A stretch of DNA of 64,000 nucleotides, taken from positions 1,318,080-1,382,079 of the forward strand of contig NW_008705561.1 of assembly GCF_000186865.1 (NCBI RefSeq), given 5' to 3'. The position numbers were made by a program, and so were the translations under genes. Each line of letters starts with the position of its first letter. Position 1 is the stretch's first letter. A model generated the notes under the pieces. The model searched no databases. It was not told the origin of the DNA and was given only the letters and a program-made list of their open reading frames with translations. Positions 33,301 to 42,787 of this stretch are shown here, piece by piece. Origin of the DNA: Aureococcus anophagefferens (taxonomy: Eukaryota; Sar; Pelagophyceae; Pelagomonadales; Pelagomonadaceae).

Positions 33301-35335
33301 CGCCCGCGCAGCGCATCTGCGACTGGACCATGGGCGCCGTGAAGACGCGGGGCCGCTTGACGCTGTTGGGCTTGATGCAGCGCACGAAGTGGGGCTCGCA
33401 CGCGTTGAGCGCGTCGACCAGATCGCGGAGCTGCCCTCGAAAGTTCGCGCCGAGCGTCTTCACCTTCTTCGACTTCTTGCCGCTGCCCAGTTCCTTGGCG
33501 TCGGCGGCGAAGAGGGACGCGACGACGGCGTCGGTGCTCGCGCCGCCGCAGAGCACGAGGCCGTCGAGGAGCCGGTCGCGGTTCTTCTCGAGGAAGCCCG
33601 TCGTGCCGTATTTCACGCGCGCCGCGTAGTGGATCACGGCGAAGGACGTGCGCGCCTGCGCCTCCTTGGGCTTGCAGCGCTCGAAGTTCGCGTGCTTCTC
33701 GTGGGCCTTGAAGAGCTTGCTCAGGTAGCCGCCGTCGCTGCCGCGCGGCACGACGCACTCCTCGTCGAGCATGGCGAAGACGCCGCTCCGCTTGTGCTCC
33801 AGCAGCTCGAGGGTCGGCCCGTTGTTCTTGAATTCGACCATGGCCAGGTCGACGCCCTCGCGCGTGTACTCCGCGGCCTCCTGGGAGAAGATGTGGTCGT
33901 TGAAGTGGAACTGGAGCTTCTCGTTGCAGTAGTTGATGCAGAGCTGCTCGAAGGAGTTGACCTCGAAGAACTCGAAGCCGAAGATGTCTAACACGCCGAC
34001 GGCGAGGCCGCCGGACGCGCCGCCGCCGATGCCGCTCAGGGCCGCGTTGATCTTGAGGATGAGGAAGTCGAAGAGGCGGCTGAACGCGGCCTTGGCGAAA
34101 GCGTCGCGCGCGTCGTCGGCCTGGGCCGCGGACAGCTCCGTGCGGATGATGGACCGCGTGCCGATGTTCTTCGAGATGAGGCCCTCCCGCAACGCCGCCG
34201 CGTCGAGGCCCAGCACCGCGGACCCCGTCTCGAGCGGCGCCGCGTCCGCGACGGTCGCCTCGTCCTTGGGCCCCGCGGCGAAGGCCACGTTGCCGACGTG
34301 GAGCAGGCCCGCGACGAGCTTCCAGACGCTCAGGCCCTCGTCGTCGGAGAAGTTGAGCGCCCGGAGCGCCGTCGCGACGTCGTCGTAGTCCCGCTTGTCG
34401 TCGATGCCGGGCACCTCGTGCGCGGACGACATGTTCACGTAGCGCCAGTCGTCGCAGACGGCGGCCCCGAGCCGCAGGTCGGCGCAGAGCGCCGCGTCGT
34501 CGTGGCAGTGGGCCAGGAGCTGGTAGAACGCGTGGTAGCCGCGCTCGCCGTCGGCCTGCCACGACACGCGCGACTTCTCGAGGAGGTAGTTCGTGATCGC
34601 CGCGGCGGTGATGCGGCCGCCGGGCGTGAAGCTGAGCGTCGTCCACTTGCCGAAGCGGCTCGAGTTGTTGTTCCGCAGCGTCTTCGCGTTGCCGAAGGCC
34701 TCCGTGACGGGGTTCGTCTGCAGGATCTGCTGCTCGACGGAGAGCTCGCCCGCGCCGACGACGGACGGCCGCTTCCCCGCGGCGCCGGACGCGCGGCCCG
34801 AGGCCTCGGCGAGGAACTGGAGCATGAGCTTCATGGACTCCGTCTTGCCCGCGCCGGACTCGCCGGAGATGCAGATCGCCTGCGACCTGCGGTCGCGGAC
34901 GAGCGCCGTGTGGGCCATGGACGCGATGGAATAGCAGTGGGGCGGCAGGCCCTTGCCGCCGTCGGACCGCACGTAGCGCGCGAGATTCTCCGGCGTGTAG
35001 CAGTTCGGCAGCACCTGGAACGGGTTCACGGCGACGAGGATGGACCCGACCCACGTGTAGATGCCGTCCTTGCCGTACCGCTTCCGCAGGTTGTGGAGCA
35101 GCGGGCCCTCGCTGAGGTCGTTGAACTGCGTCATGTCCTCGAGCTCCCCGAGGGACTGGTCGTCCATGAGGTGGCAGAAGCTGCTCGCCTTGGCGTCGAT
35201 GCTCACCGCGGACCCGTCCTCGGCCTCGGCCTGGCCCGCCTCGCCGGCCTTGAAGGCCGCGACGGCGCGCACGGGGATCCAGGAATCCTCGGTGCTGTCG
35301 AGCCAGAGCCAGTCGCCCGCCGCGAAGGACGCCAT
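24317..35335 (-). CDS. Giant myosin with helical-repeat tail and MyTH4 domain (six exons, about 3,545 aa)
   Basis: Actin-based motor. Exons rebuilt by phase and module alignment: 35335-31321, 31216-30123, 30065-29978, 29901-29483, 29423-28640, 28554-24317; together they form one frame of 3,546 codons. Start ATG 35335-35333 (MASFAAGDW). The head (about 1-770) has an N-terminal SH3-like part, P-loop GESGAGKT (158-165), switch I NNNSSRFGK (222-230), switch II DIFGFEFFE (450-458) and the MRCAGVLEVCKI converter region. One IQ-like motif (LHAQACGRRYLARCR) follows. The tail is some 2,300 residues of Ala-rich helical modules (pattern A..RDLDALDAAL..A...GL). A MyTH4 domain (about 3145-3260, LRYQSTPLHASV...RGWRLLYLCVRTFPPG) gives a possible microtubule or membrane link; no FERM domain is seen. 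The boundaries of introns 1, 3 and 4 are the least sure. Confidence 0.75.
28555..28639 (-). other. Myosin tail intron 5 (85 nt, GT-AG)
   Basis: Donor G|GTGCTCCATC, acceptor CCGCGCAG|CG, phase 1. The joined protein reads AAALD-A-LLVEAAELGL, which keeps the helical module spacing. Confidence 0.6.
29424..29482 (-). other. Myosin tail intron 4 (59 nt), probable GC-AG intron
   Basis: Acceptor CCCCTTAG|GCC is in phase 0. The only in-phase GT donor would delete six residues. A GC donor (GAC|GCGCGTCG) instead gives RLD-AEARVDGML, which aligns without gaps, over 45 residues, to the paralogous module encoded by exon 2. An 11-bp direct repeat CGCGCGTCGAC lies on both sides of the intron. Confidence 0.5.
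29902..29977 (-). other. Myosin tail intron 3 (76 nt, GT-AG)
   Basis: Donor T|GTGCGCCGGC, acceptor GCGTCCGTAG|GG, phase 1. It joins DLTKLD to LLAEAADLGL, the same module position as intron 5. Confidence 0.5.
30066..30122 (-). other. Myosin tail intron 2 (57 nt, GT-AG)
   Basis: Donor GCC|GTGCGCGCC, acceptor GCGGACCTAG|GCG, phase 0; it joins LLKREAA to AAAALAERRED. The in-frame TAG at the acceptor would end translation if the intron were kept. Part of the sequence (GAGAAACCGAACGGGGAAAC, then ACCG, TAG) loosely recalls the introner core found at 36288 and 44411. Confidence 0.6.
31217..31320 (-). other. Myosin tail intron 1 (about 104 nt), possible GC-AG intron
   Basis: The acceptor GACCGCGCAG|CC restores the next module in phase 1. 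A GC donor (AACG|GCGCGTTC) preserves module spacing (LDALN-A-AVAEARD). Two GT donors at C|GTCCCGTC and C|GTAGCAGA are also in phase 1 and would add residues. Which is used cannot be told from sequence alone. Confidence 0.4.
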
Positions 35336-35527
35336 CGTCGGCAAGGCGGGATCCCCGCTCGCGCTCACGTCGGCGGCGGGGCGCAACAAGGCAGCCCCAG
35401 ATCCGTCCCGACCACTGATGAGAGCTGCAAGGAGGCGATGATGAGGTATTGCTTGTCCTGGGGCAGCCTCCTCGAATCCTTCTGTGTTCGGCGCTTGTTC
35501 TCGCACGCAACCACTGCCGTCGTAGCC
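35336..35527. promoter_or_regulatory. Divergent promoter region between the myosin and a plus-strand gene
   Basis: The 192-bp space between two outward-facing starts must carry both promoters unless the plus-strand start is further downstream. GC content is lower than in the flanking genes. I see no TATA box or clear CCAAT pair. Confidence 0.4.
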
Positions 35528-37000
35528 ATGCAGCCCCCGCAAACTCCGCCAAATGTTTTTCGATTGCCCCAGCACCCTCATCGAAGCCGCCTTCATCAAG
35601 CTCCGCCAAAGCTCCCCATGCCCGCACCGAGGGACATCGAGACCGGCCTCGCGCCAGCCATGCCGCCCCCACCAAAGCTCGCGCCAGCCATGCGCCTCGA
35701 CCCGGTGCTGCGCGAGCTCCTGCTGGGCACGGCCTGCCCGAGATCGCCGCTCCAGCTCCTCCGAGGCCAGCGCGACGTGCTGCGCGCCATCTGGCTCCGC
35801 GTCGTCGAGGAGTACTGGGACGCGTGCCTCGAGGCGCGCGACGGCGACCCGCGGCTCGCGCTCGACGCCGTCTACGTCGTGCCGTCCCTCCCGGAGCCGC
35901 TCGAGGTCCCGTCGTGGCTCGTCGTCGCGCCGGCGAGCCACGCGCGCCGCGTCGAGCCCGCGGTCGTCTTCCCGGCGTTCACCGGCATCAACGTGAACAT
36001 GATGCCCTTCGTCGTCCACGAGCGGCGCGCGCAGCTCCCCGCCGAGCTCCAGACCTACATGCACGTCATCGACGCGTGCGTCCGGACGATGTCGCGACCG
36101 CCCGAGAACACGCCGATCGGCTACCTCACGGTCCACGAGAGCGACGTCGAGGACGGCGCGTCGCAGCGGCGGCCGGGCTTGCACGTCGAGTCGCCCGGGT
36201 TGGCGCGCGGCGCGGCGGCCGCGGCCCTCGCGCCGGGCGCGCACCACCACTGGGGGCGCGGCATCGTCATGAAGGACGGGTCCTTGTCGGCGTCCTGCGG
36301 CCGATTTTCGAGAGATTTTGACCGGGAAAACGATTGTCACCGACGTGCTTGTAGGTCCTTATCGGGGGGCATCTTCATGGCGTCGTCGGTCGACGACACC
36401 TGCCGGCTCTGGAACTGCCGCGTCCGCGACGACCAAGGCGACATCGTCGGACCCGGCGGCGATTGCGAGCGCCTGCGGCCGCTCCTCAAGCACGTCGAGA
36501 CCGACACGCTCCGGGCCAACGAGCTCGCGTGGATGAGCGACATGACGCCCCACGAGTCCTTACCCCTGAAAGGCGGCGGGCGGCGGCAGTACTTCCGCCT
36601 CGTCGTCGGGGAGGTGAGCGCGTGGTACGCCGCCCACTCGACCCCGAACCCGAACTTCGACCTCGCGTCCGCGCCGGGCGGTCCCGCCGTCGTCGCGGGC
36701 GACAAGTTCGCGAACGCGGGCGCCTACGCGTGGACGCGGGGCGCCGCGGCGGCGGGCGCGTACGACCCCGCGGACGACCGCGCGCGGACGTCGTTCCGCA
36801 AGGCCATGGCGCGCGCGGGCCTCGAACACCGCCTCGACTTCTTCGCGGCGTGCGGCGTGCGGCGCTTCGCGGACCTCCGCGGCAAGGGCGCCGAGCTCCG
36901 GCGCGGCCTGGACCACTGGGACCAGACGCGGCTCCGCTACGCCCTGAAGAAGCCGGGCGTCCTCTGGTACGAGACGGCGCCGGACTCCGGGGAAGAGTAA
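35528..37000 (+). CDS. Protein of unknown function, possible Fe(II)/2-oxoglutarate oxygenase fold; carries an introner intron
   Basis: Two exons, 35528-36291 and 36355-37000, give about 469 residues; the 63-nt intron is a multiple of three, so the frame stays open if it is kept. The start is uncertain: ATG 35528, 35618 (MPAPRDIE) and 35693 (MRLDPVLREL) are in frame, and conserved-looking sequence begins with the last. Notable segments are PGLHVESPG, AHHHWGRG, GGIFMASSVDDTCRLWNC, MSDMTPHESLPL, QYFRLVVGEVSAWY and HSTPNPNFDL. The His-rich spacing with a downstream TPHES and RQYFR could be a double-stranded beta-helix metal site, but that is inference; I do not recognise the family. The first exon's antisense frame is open and must not be read as part of the myosin. 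Confidence 0.65.
   Translation: MQPPQTPPNVFRLPQHPHRSRLHQAPPKLPMPAPRDIETGLAPAMPPPPKLAPAMRLDPVLRELLLGTACPRSPLQLLRGQRDVLRAIWLRVVEEYWDACLEARDGDPRLALDAVYVVPSLPEPLEVPSWLVVAPASHARRVEPAVVFPAFTGINVNMMPFVVHERRAQLPAELQTYMHVIDACVRTMSRPPENTPIGYLTVHESDVEDGASQRRPGLHVESPGLARGAAAAALAPGAHHHWGRGIVMKDGSLSASCGRFSRDFDRENDCHRRACRSLSGGIFMASSVDDTCRLWNCRVRDDQGDIVGPGGDCERLRPLLKHVETDTLRANELAWMSDMTPHESLPLKGGGRRQYFRLVVGEVSAWYAAHSTPNPNFDLASAPGGPAVVAGDKFANAGAYAWTRGAAAAGAYDPADDRARTSFRKAMARAGLEHRLDFFAACGVRRFADLRGKGAELRRGLDHWDQTRLRYALKKPGVLWYETAPDSGEE
36288..36354 (+). mobile_element. Introner element copy 1 (67 bp) forming an intron
   Basis: The element begins CGGCGTCCTGCGGC and ends ACCGACGTGCTTGTAG. It is flanked by 8-bp direct repeats GTCCTTGT (36280-36287) and GTCCTTAT (36355-36362). 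The intron runs 36292-36354 (donor GC|GTCCTG, acceptor TTGTAG|G, phase 2). The sequence is shared with 44411-44490 in an unrelated gene. Confidence 0.85.
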
Positions 37001-37128
37001 AGTGAAGAGCAAGGCTCCCATTTGCTCCCATACGAGTCCGACAGGCTCATACGTTGAAGGGAAACATGGTGGTGCTTGCGGGAAGGCTGAAGGACACGAC
37101 CCATGGGCTGCCACTGCTTACTTAACAA

Positions 37129-38166
37129 ATGCGCGCGTGCGCCTTCGCGCTGCTCTACTCCGCAGCATCGCTGCCGCCCGAGAAGCAGTCGCCGAGCCTC
37201 GACGCCGCGGCGAACGACCGCCTATGGCAGCGGAACCAGACGGCGCCGCGGACGCTGCCCTGGCCGTTCGCGTGGCTGCACGCGCCCAAAACCGGTAGCC
37301 ACTTCGGCGCGGCCGTCGCGGACCTGCTCTGCGACGGCCTCCACGGCTTCGTCCGTTACAAGGGGACCGAGCTCGTCGAGGGCACCGCGAAGGAATGGCG
37401 CGCGGGTCGGACGAGGTGCGCGGCCGACGCGTACTTTGGCCGCGCGACGACCGTCGAGCTCCTGCCGCACTGCGTCCGAGGGCACGAGCAGTTGAATAAG
37501 TTGCCCCCGTACTGCGTCGACGGCGCGTCGTCGTTCGCCGACGGCCACTTCCCGTCGACGCTCCGCGGCGGCCGGTTCCGCGTGCCGACGCTCCTCGTCG
37601 CCCGGCGCCCCGCGGACCGCCTGCGGAGCATGTACCACCAGGGTCTCGACGGCATGTGCGAGGGCGCCATCGACGCGCATCGCCAGGTCCGCCACGCCTG
37701 CCGCTTCAAAAAACTGAAGCAGAAGAATCCCGGGACCTGCGCCGGGTACCGCGCGTGGACCGAGCTCGAGGGCGTCCTCGGCTGCCAGGCGAAGCTGGTC
37801 CTCGGCCTTCCGTGTAGCGCGCTACGAAACGTGTCCGAGAGCGAGATTCGCGAGGCCGAAGCGCTCGTCCTCGCCGACGGCCACGCGACGAACCTCCTCT
37901 TCGTCGGCGACACCGGACGCTGGGATCAGACCGTCTGCCTCTTCTACGCGCTCTTCTCCCCGAGCGGACGGTGCCCGCCGGAGGAGGCGCTCCTGCCGGC
38001 GGCGAAAGCCGCGGCGCGGTCCGACGACGGCTGCGCGGGCGGCCGGGACGACGCCGCCGGCGGCCGCTTCTTCGACGCCGCGACGCGGCGCTTCGACCGC
38101 GACTGGGCCCGGGCCGCGCACCTCGTCCGCCACTGCCCCGCGTGCGCGGGCTTCCCCGACGCGTAA
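37129..38166 (+). CDS. Sulfotransferase-like protein with signal peptide
   Basis: A 345-residue protein with a short hydrophobic N-terminus (MRACAFALLYSAASL), probably a secretory signal or Golgi anchor. The segment WLHAPKTGSHFG (about residues 50-60) matches the 5'-phosphosulfate loop of PAPS-dependent sulfotransferases (PKTGST type), and VARRPADRLRSMYHQG (near 158-173) matches the 3'-phosphate site (R.P..R..S.Y). Several paired cysteines fit a lumenal enzyme. Carbohydrate sulfation is a fair guess; the substrate is unknown. Its stop is only 9 bp from the stop of the convergent dioxygenase gene. Confidence 0.7.
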   Translation: MRACAFALLYSAASLPPEKQSPSLDAAANDRLWQRNQTAPRTLPWPFAWLHAPKTGSHFGAAVADLLCDGLHGFVRYKGTELVEGTAKEWRAGRTRCAADAYFGRATTVELLPHCVRGHEQLNKLPPYCVDGASSFADGHFPSTLRGGRFRVPTLLVARRPADRLRSMYHQGLDGMCEGAIDAHRQVRHACRFKKLKQKNPGTCAGYRAWTELEGVLGCQAKLVLGLPCSALRNVSESEIREAEALVLADGHATNLLFVGDTGRWDQTVCLFYALFSPSGRCPPEEALLPAAKAAARSDDGCAGGRDDAAGGRFFDAATRRFDRDWARAAHLVRHCPACAGFPDA

Positions 38167-38175
38167 AGCCGCACG

Positions 38176-39141
38176 TTACGCGAAGCGCGCCTGGGTCCGG
38201 TACAGCTCGCGGACGACGTCGGGGTTCGACGCGTCGTAGGGCATGGAGTGGTGGAGCGTCTGCGTGTTGTCCCAGACGAGGACGTCGCCCGCGTCCCAGG
38301 CGTGGAAGTACGTGAAGCTCGGCGACGTCGCGTGCTTCAGGACCATGTTCAGCAGGTCCCGGCCCGCGTCGTCGGTCTCGAGCCCCGCGACCTTCATGTG
38401 GGGGCTGCCGACGTAGAGCGTGGCGCCGCCGTCGAGCGCGTGCGGCTGGACGACGGCGTGCTCCGCGTCGGGGAACTTGTCGAGGTCCGCCGGGTCGCCC
38501 TTCGCAAAGTCCGCGATGTCGCGGACGGACGCGCGGATCGACGCGCGCGCCGCGCGGTCCCGCAGCGGGCCCGACAGCGTCGCGAGTGCCGCGCGCAGGT
38601 CCGCGAAGCCCGTCTCGCCGCCCGCCGGCGGCGCGCGGCGCGCGTGGAGGATGGAGAGCACGCGGTGCTTCGGCGGGAGCCAGAACTGGCCGTCCTGGTG
38701 CCAGTAGGCGCCGAACTTCGTACTCGGGCCCTTCCAGGTGCCGTTCGAAAAGTAGTTCGTCACGCGCTGGATCTCCGGGTGCAGCGGCTCCGGGTCCTTG
38801 CCCTCGAAGCTCGGCGGCAGCACGACGACCTCGCCGAGCGCCGCCGTGAGCGCGACCTGTTCCGCGCGCGACAGGTCGAGGCCCTTGAGCACGACGACGC
38901 CGTGCGCGCGCACGGCGTCGAGGAGCCGCGCGGCGGACGCCGCGTCGAGCGGCAGGTCCACGTCGACGACCGCGCCGAGCCGCTCCGCGCCGCCGCAGAG
39001 CGCGCACTGGCCCCAGCCGCGCCGATGCAGCGCGTAGCGTTCCTGTGCGGGCGCGGCGCCGAACCACGGCGCGGCGGCGTTCGCGCACGTCTCGTCGGTG
39101 GCTGTTGTTGTTGTTGCGAGGGCCAGCAAGGCCAGCATCAT
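38176..39141 (-). CDS. TauD/TfdA-type Fe(II)/2-oxoglutarate dioxygenase, secretory leader
   Basis: A 321-residue protein with a hydrophobic leader (MMLALLALATTTTA). The TauD family oxidises small substrates such as taurine using Fe(II) and 2-oxoglutarate. Visible: AHGVVVLKGLDLS (TauD N-terminal strand), metal-binding HxD in YWHQDGQFW (near residues 149-151), distal His in TQTLHHSMPY (near 295) and the 2-oxoglutarate-binding Arg in ELYRTQARF at the C-terminus. An N-linked sequon NGT lies before the HxD motif. The leader is odd for a typically cytosolic enzyme and suggests ER, plastid or secreted location. Overlap of the two 3' UTRs with the sulfotransferase gene is likely. Confidence 0.85.
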   Translation of the reverse strand: MMLALLALATTTTATDETCANAAAPWFGAAPAQERYALHRRGWGQCALCGGAERLGAVVDVDLPLDAASAARLLDAVRAHGVVVLKGLDLSRAEQVALTAALGEVVVLPPSFEGKDPEPLHPEIQRVTNYFSNGTWKGPSTKFGAYWHQDGQFWLPPKHRVLSILHARRAPPAGGETGFADLRAALATLSGPLRDRAARASIRASVRDIADFAKGDPADLDKFPDAEHAVVQPHALDGGATLYVGSPHMKVAGLETDDAGRDLLNMVLKHATSPSFTYFHAWDAGDVLVWDNTQTLHHSMPYDASNPDVVRELYRTQARFA

Positions 39142-39300
39142 CGTTCCACGACGAAGCGCAGCACGTGATTCATGAGCTCGTCTGTGGTAAATTTCACAGC
39201 AACTACTTCAACTTTCACTTCAAGCTACTCGTCTGCTTCTCTTCGCGACGAGGAAGTCGTGCAAAGCAGGAACCGGCCGCGAGTCTTCCTCCAGAAGGGT

Positions 39301-39316
39301 GGTGTTCGAAAACACC
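39301..39316 (-). terminator. Histone 3' stem-loop of H2B
   Basis: On the minus strand GGTGTT-TTCG-AACACC followed by ACCC forms a 6-bp stem and 4-nt loop like the SLBP-bound histone mRNA stem-loop. The purine-rich GGAGGAAGA downstream resembles a histone downstream element. It lies about 95 nt after the stop. Confidence 0.85.
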
Positions 39317-39409
39317 GGGTTGGTTTTGGGGTCGACGTCCGCGCCCGCGCGACTGAGTCGCCGTCGGCCGAGGGCCGGCGGCTTGCGCGCGAGCACGCGC
39401 GCGGAGCGC

Positions 39410-39822
39410 TTAGGACGAGGAGAACTTGGTGACGGCCTTGGTGCCCTCGGAGACGGCGTGCTTCGAGAGCTCGCCGGGGAGCATGAGGCGGACCGCGGTC
39501 TGGATCTCGCGGGACGAGAGCGTCGCCTTCTTCGAGAAGCGACAGAGCTTGGACGCCTCGAGGGCGATGCGCTCGAAGATGTCGTTGATGAACCTGCGGC
39601 GCGGGCGGAGCTCGGGAGGGGCCGCTCGACGCGGTCGGGACGCGGCGGGCCGCACGAGTTCATGATCGACATGCCCTTCTTGGAGATGCCCGTGTCCGGG
39701 TGCACCTGCTTGAGCACGCGGTAGATGTACGTGGAGTACGACTCGACGCGCGTCTTCTTCTTCTTGCCGCCGGCGGCCTTCTTGGGCGCCTTGGCGGATT
39801 TCTTGGAGGGAGTCTTGGCCAT
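39410..39822 (-). CDS. H2B: Histone H2B (intron-containing)
   Basis: Core nucleosomal histone. Exons 39822-39656 and 39593-39410 flank a 62-nt GT-AG intron (donor TC|GTGCGG, acceptor CGCCGCAG|G, phase 2). The joined protein of 116 residues reads ...[19 protein letters not shown]..., the usual H2B helix 1-loop-helix 2 sequence. It has a Lys-rich N-tail ([15 protein letters not shown]), [20 protein letters not shown], and ends AVTKFSSS. Without splicing the frame diverges into an Arg/Ser-rich false tail. An intron together with a histone-type 3' stem-loop is unusual for a replication-dependent histone gene. It is divergent from H2A. Confidence 0.95.
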
Positions 39823-40025
39823 GGTGATTGCGAGTGTGTTTGGTGATTGCTGAGGACGCCGACCTCGGCCCCGAGTCTTTGTTTTTCCGGCGCGGGAGCG
39901 AGCCAGCCTGCGTTTCTGATTGGTCGGACGCCGTAACCCGGCGCGCTTCCGCCCCGGAAGCCCAGTCGGTCTCGGCGTCGAGCGCTCTCCTCAGCACATC
40001 CCAAACACACACACACACTCGAATC
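39823..40025. promoter_or_regulatory. Shared bidirectional promoter of H2B and H2A
   Basis: 203 bp between two outward-facing histone starts. One ATTGG (a CCAAT box read toward H2B) lies at 39919-39923, about 97 bp from the H2B ATG. CA-rich ACACACACAC precedes the H2A start. No TATA box was seen. Confidence 0.7.
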
Positions 40026-40424
40026 ATGTCTGGCAAAGGAAAGGGCGGCCGCGGCAAGGGCAAGACCGGTGCCGGTGGCAAGGGCACCTCCAAGGCGGCC
40101 AAGGCCGGGCTCCAGTTCCCGGTCGCGCGCCTGAACCGCTTCCTCAAGAAGGGCAAGTACGCGACGCGCGTCGGCGTCGGCGCCGGCGTCTACATGGGCG
40201 CCGTCCTCGAGTACCTCTGCGCGGAGATCCTCGAGCTCGCGGGCAACGCCGCGCGCGACAACAAGAAGGCGCGCATCATCCCGCGCCACATCCAGCTCGC
40301 GGTCCGCAACGACGAGGAGCTCAACAAGCTCCTCGGCACGGTCACGATCGCGTCGGGCGGTGTTCTCCCGAACATCCACGCCGTGCTCCTCCCCAAGAAG
40401 AGCAAGTCCAAGGCGTCCGCCTAA
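40026..40424 (+). CDS. H2A: Histone H2A
   Basis: Core histone, 132 residues, ATG at 40026. It has a basic N-tail ([13 protein letters not shown]), the [17 protein letters not shown] motif, the acidic-patch region ([18 protein letters not shown]) and [19 protein letters not shown]. It ends KKSKSKASA with no SQ[E/D] motif, so it is not an H2A.X type, and the docking domain is canonical rather than H2A.Z. A histone stem-loop lies about 100 nt downstream. No intron. Confidence 0.97.
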   Translation: MSGKGKGGRGKGKTGAGGKGTSKAAKAGLQFPVARLNRFLKKGKYATRVGVGAGVYMGAVLEYLCAEILELAGNAARDNKKARIIPRHIQLAVRNDEELNKLLGTVTIASGGVLPNIHAVLLPKKSKSKASA

Positions 40425-40526
40425 GCGACCACGCTCGTCGCGGCCCGGTCGAACGGCTCGCGCTCGATCGTCCGATAAGTCGCGCGCACGGCCGGCGCCG
40501 CGGCGCCACTCACACAATCACACACC

Positions 40527-40542
40527 GGTTTTTTCGAAAACC
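40527..40542 (+). terminator. Histone 3' stem-loop of H2A
   Basis: GGTTTT-TTCG-AAAACC followed by ACCC forms a perfect 6-bp stem and 4-nt loop; TCTGAAGA downstream is a candidate histone downstream element. Confidence 0.9.
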
Positions 40543-40777
40543 ACCCTTTCTTCTGAAGACACTCGCTGGTTCCTCTCTCCGCTACTGCTCTAATTCCAAG
40601 ACGCCTATTCCCGCGCGAAACCGAGCGCCGCGCGTCCCTCCGCAGCGCGCCCGCCTCGACCCCGCAGGAGGTCTTCGGCCACTCTGGAGGCCTTCTGGCA
40701 GGTGGTATGGGGCGGGTCGCGCGCCCTAAGGCGTGGGCGGCGCGTCAGAGGTCCCCGGCGAGGCGTGAGCGGCGGTG

Positions 40778-41107
40778 NNNNNNNNNNNNNNNNNNNNNNN
40801 NNNNNNNNNNNNNNNNNNNNNNNNNNNNNNNNNNNNNNNNNNNNNNNNNNNNNNNNNNNNNNNNNNNNNNNNNNNNNNNNNNNNNNNNNNNNNNNNNNNN
40901 NNNNNNNNNNNNNNNNNNNNNNNNNNNNNNNNNNNNNNNNNNNNNNNNNNNNNNNNNNNNNNNNNNNNNNNNNNNNNNNNNNNNNNNNNNNNNNNNNNNN
41001 NNNNNNNNNNNNNNNNNNNNNNNNNNNNNNNNNNNNNNNNNNNNNNNNNNNNNNNNNNNNNNNNNNNNNNNNNNNNNNNNNNNNNNNNNNNNNNNNNNNN
41101 NNNNNNN
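40778..41107. other. Assembly gap (330 N)
   Basis: A run of Ns. The sequence to its right is tandemly repeated, which may be why the assembly broke here. The true gap length is unknown. Confidence 1.
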
Positions 41108-41440
41108 TGCCACCGCGCCAGAAGCCCTCCAGAACCCTTCCAGAACCCTTCCGCGGACCCGAAATACCCCAAACCCCTTACGATTTTGCGATTTTGATTC
41201 CCCCCACTGCCTCGCCTTGGTAAACTGCCCTTCAAGTTTCTTTAAGGGCAAACTGCAACGCCGCCCCAAAGCACGTGCCAGAAGCCCTCCAGAAGCTTCC
41301 TAGAAGCCTTCTAGAACCTTTCCGCGGAGCCAAAAAATACCCCAAACCCCTTACGATTTTGCAATTTTAATTTCCCCCACTGCCTCGCCCCAGTAAACTG
41401 CCCTTCAAGCTTTCTTAAAGGCAAACTGCAACTCCGCCCC
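41108..41440. repeat. Two tandem units of about 160-165 bp beside the gap
   Basis: Units beginning near 41118 and 41278 share CCAGAAGCCCTCCAGAA, ATACCCCAAACCCCTTACGA, TTTCCCCC(A)CTGCCTCGCC, AGTAAACTGCCCTTCAAG and GGCAAACTGCAAC with scattered changes. AGGGCAAACTGCA recurs near 41475, and TGCCCTTCAAGC near 41530, so further decayed units run toward H4. No coding potential was recognised. Confidence 0.85.
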
Positions 41441-41554
41441 TTGAGCTTTCTCAAAATAGCAAAATAAAGTCTTCAGGGCAAACTGCACGTCGCCGCTTAC
41501 CTTGCCAACTTGCGTTTCAAGCTCCTTCATAATGCCCTTCAAGCTTTTAGAAAT

Positions 41555-42533
<979 letters not shown>

Positions 42534-42592
42534 GCGGCGACGCTGCCGTCGCGCGCTTCGCGCGGCGGCGATCCCACACACAAAAACAAACC

Positions 42593-42608
42593 GGTGTCTT
42601 CGGACACC
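42593..42608 (+). terminator. Histone 3' stem-loop of H3
   Basis: GGTGTC-TTCG-GACACC followed by ACCC, with purine-rich GGAAAGAAGAAG beginning about 8 nt downstream as a candidate histone downstream element. Confidence 0.9.
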
Positions 42609-42787
42609 ACCCTTCGGAAAGAAGAAGCTTCTCCCCCTTCCCTCGACTTGTGCACAAACAATCCGCCGGGTCCCACCCGACGCCCAACTCCGCTCGCCCT
42701 CGTGAATATACCCGCCCTTCAACTTACTTTATTTACTGAAAGATGAACAAGTGCATGATTATGTATGGGGCAGCATCATGACCGGTG

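Noticed and set aside
35336..36340. An open minus-strand frame extending the myosin N-terminus by 335 residues
   Set aside because: It is the antisense of the plus-strand gene at 35528-37000, is Arg/Val-rich with no myosin character, and crosses the introner. The SH3-like myosin N-terminus begins naturally at the ATG at 35335.
39594..39655. H2B intron as a TSD-flanked insertion (TCATGAAC / TCATCAAC)
   Set aside because: The near-repeat comes from the conserved MNSFIND coding sequence itself, and the splice sites do not sit at its edges.
40702..41303. Several frames running through the N gap
   Set aside because: They exist only because unknown bases contain no stops; the flanks are repeats.
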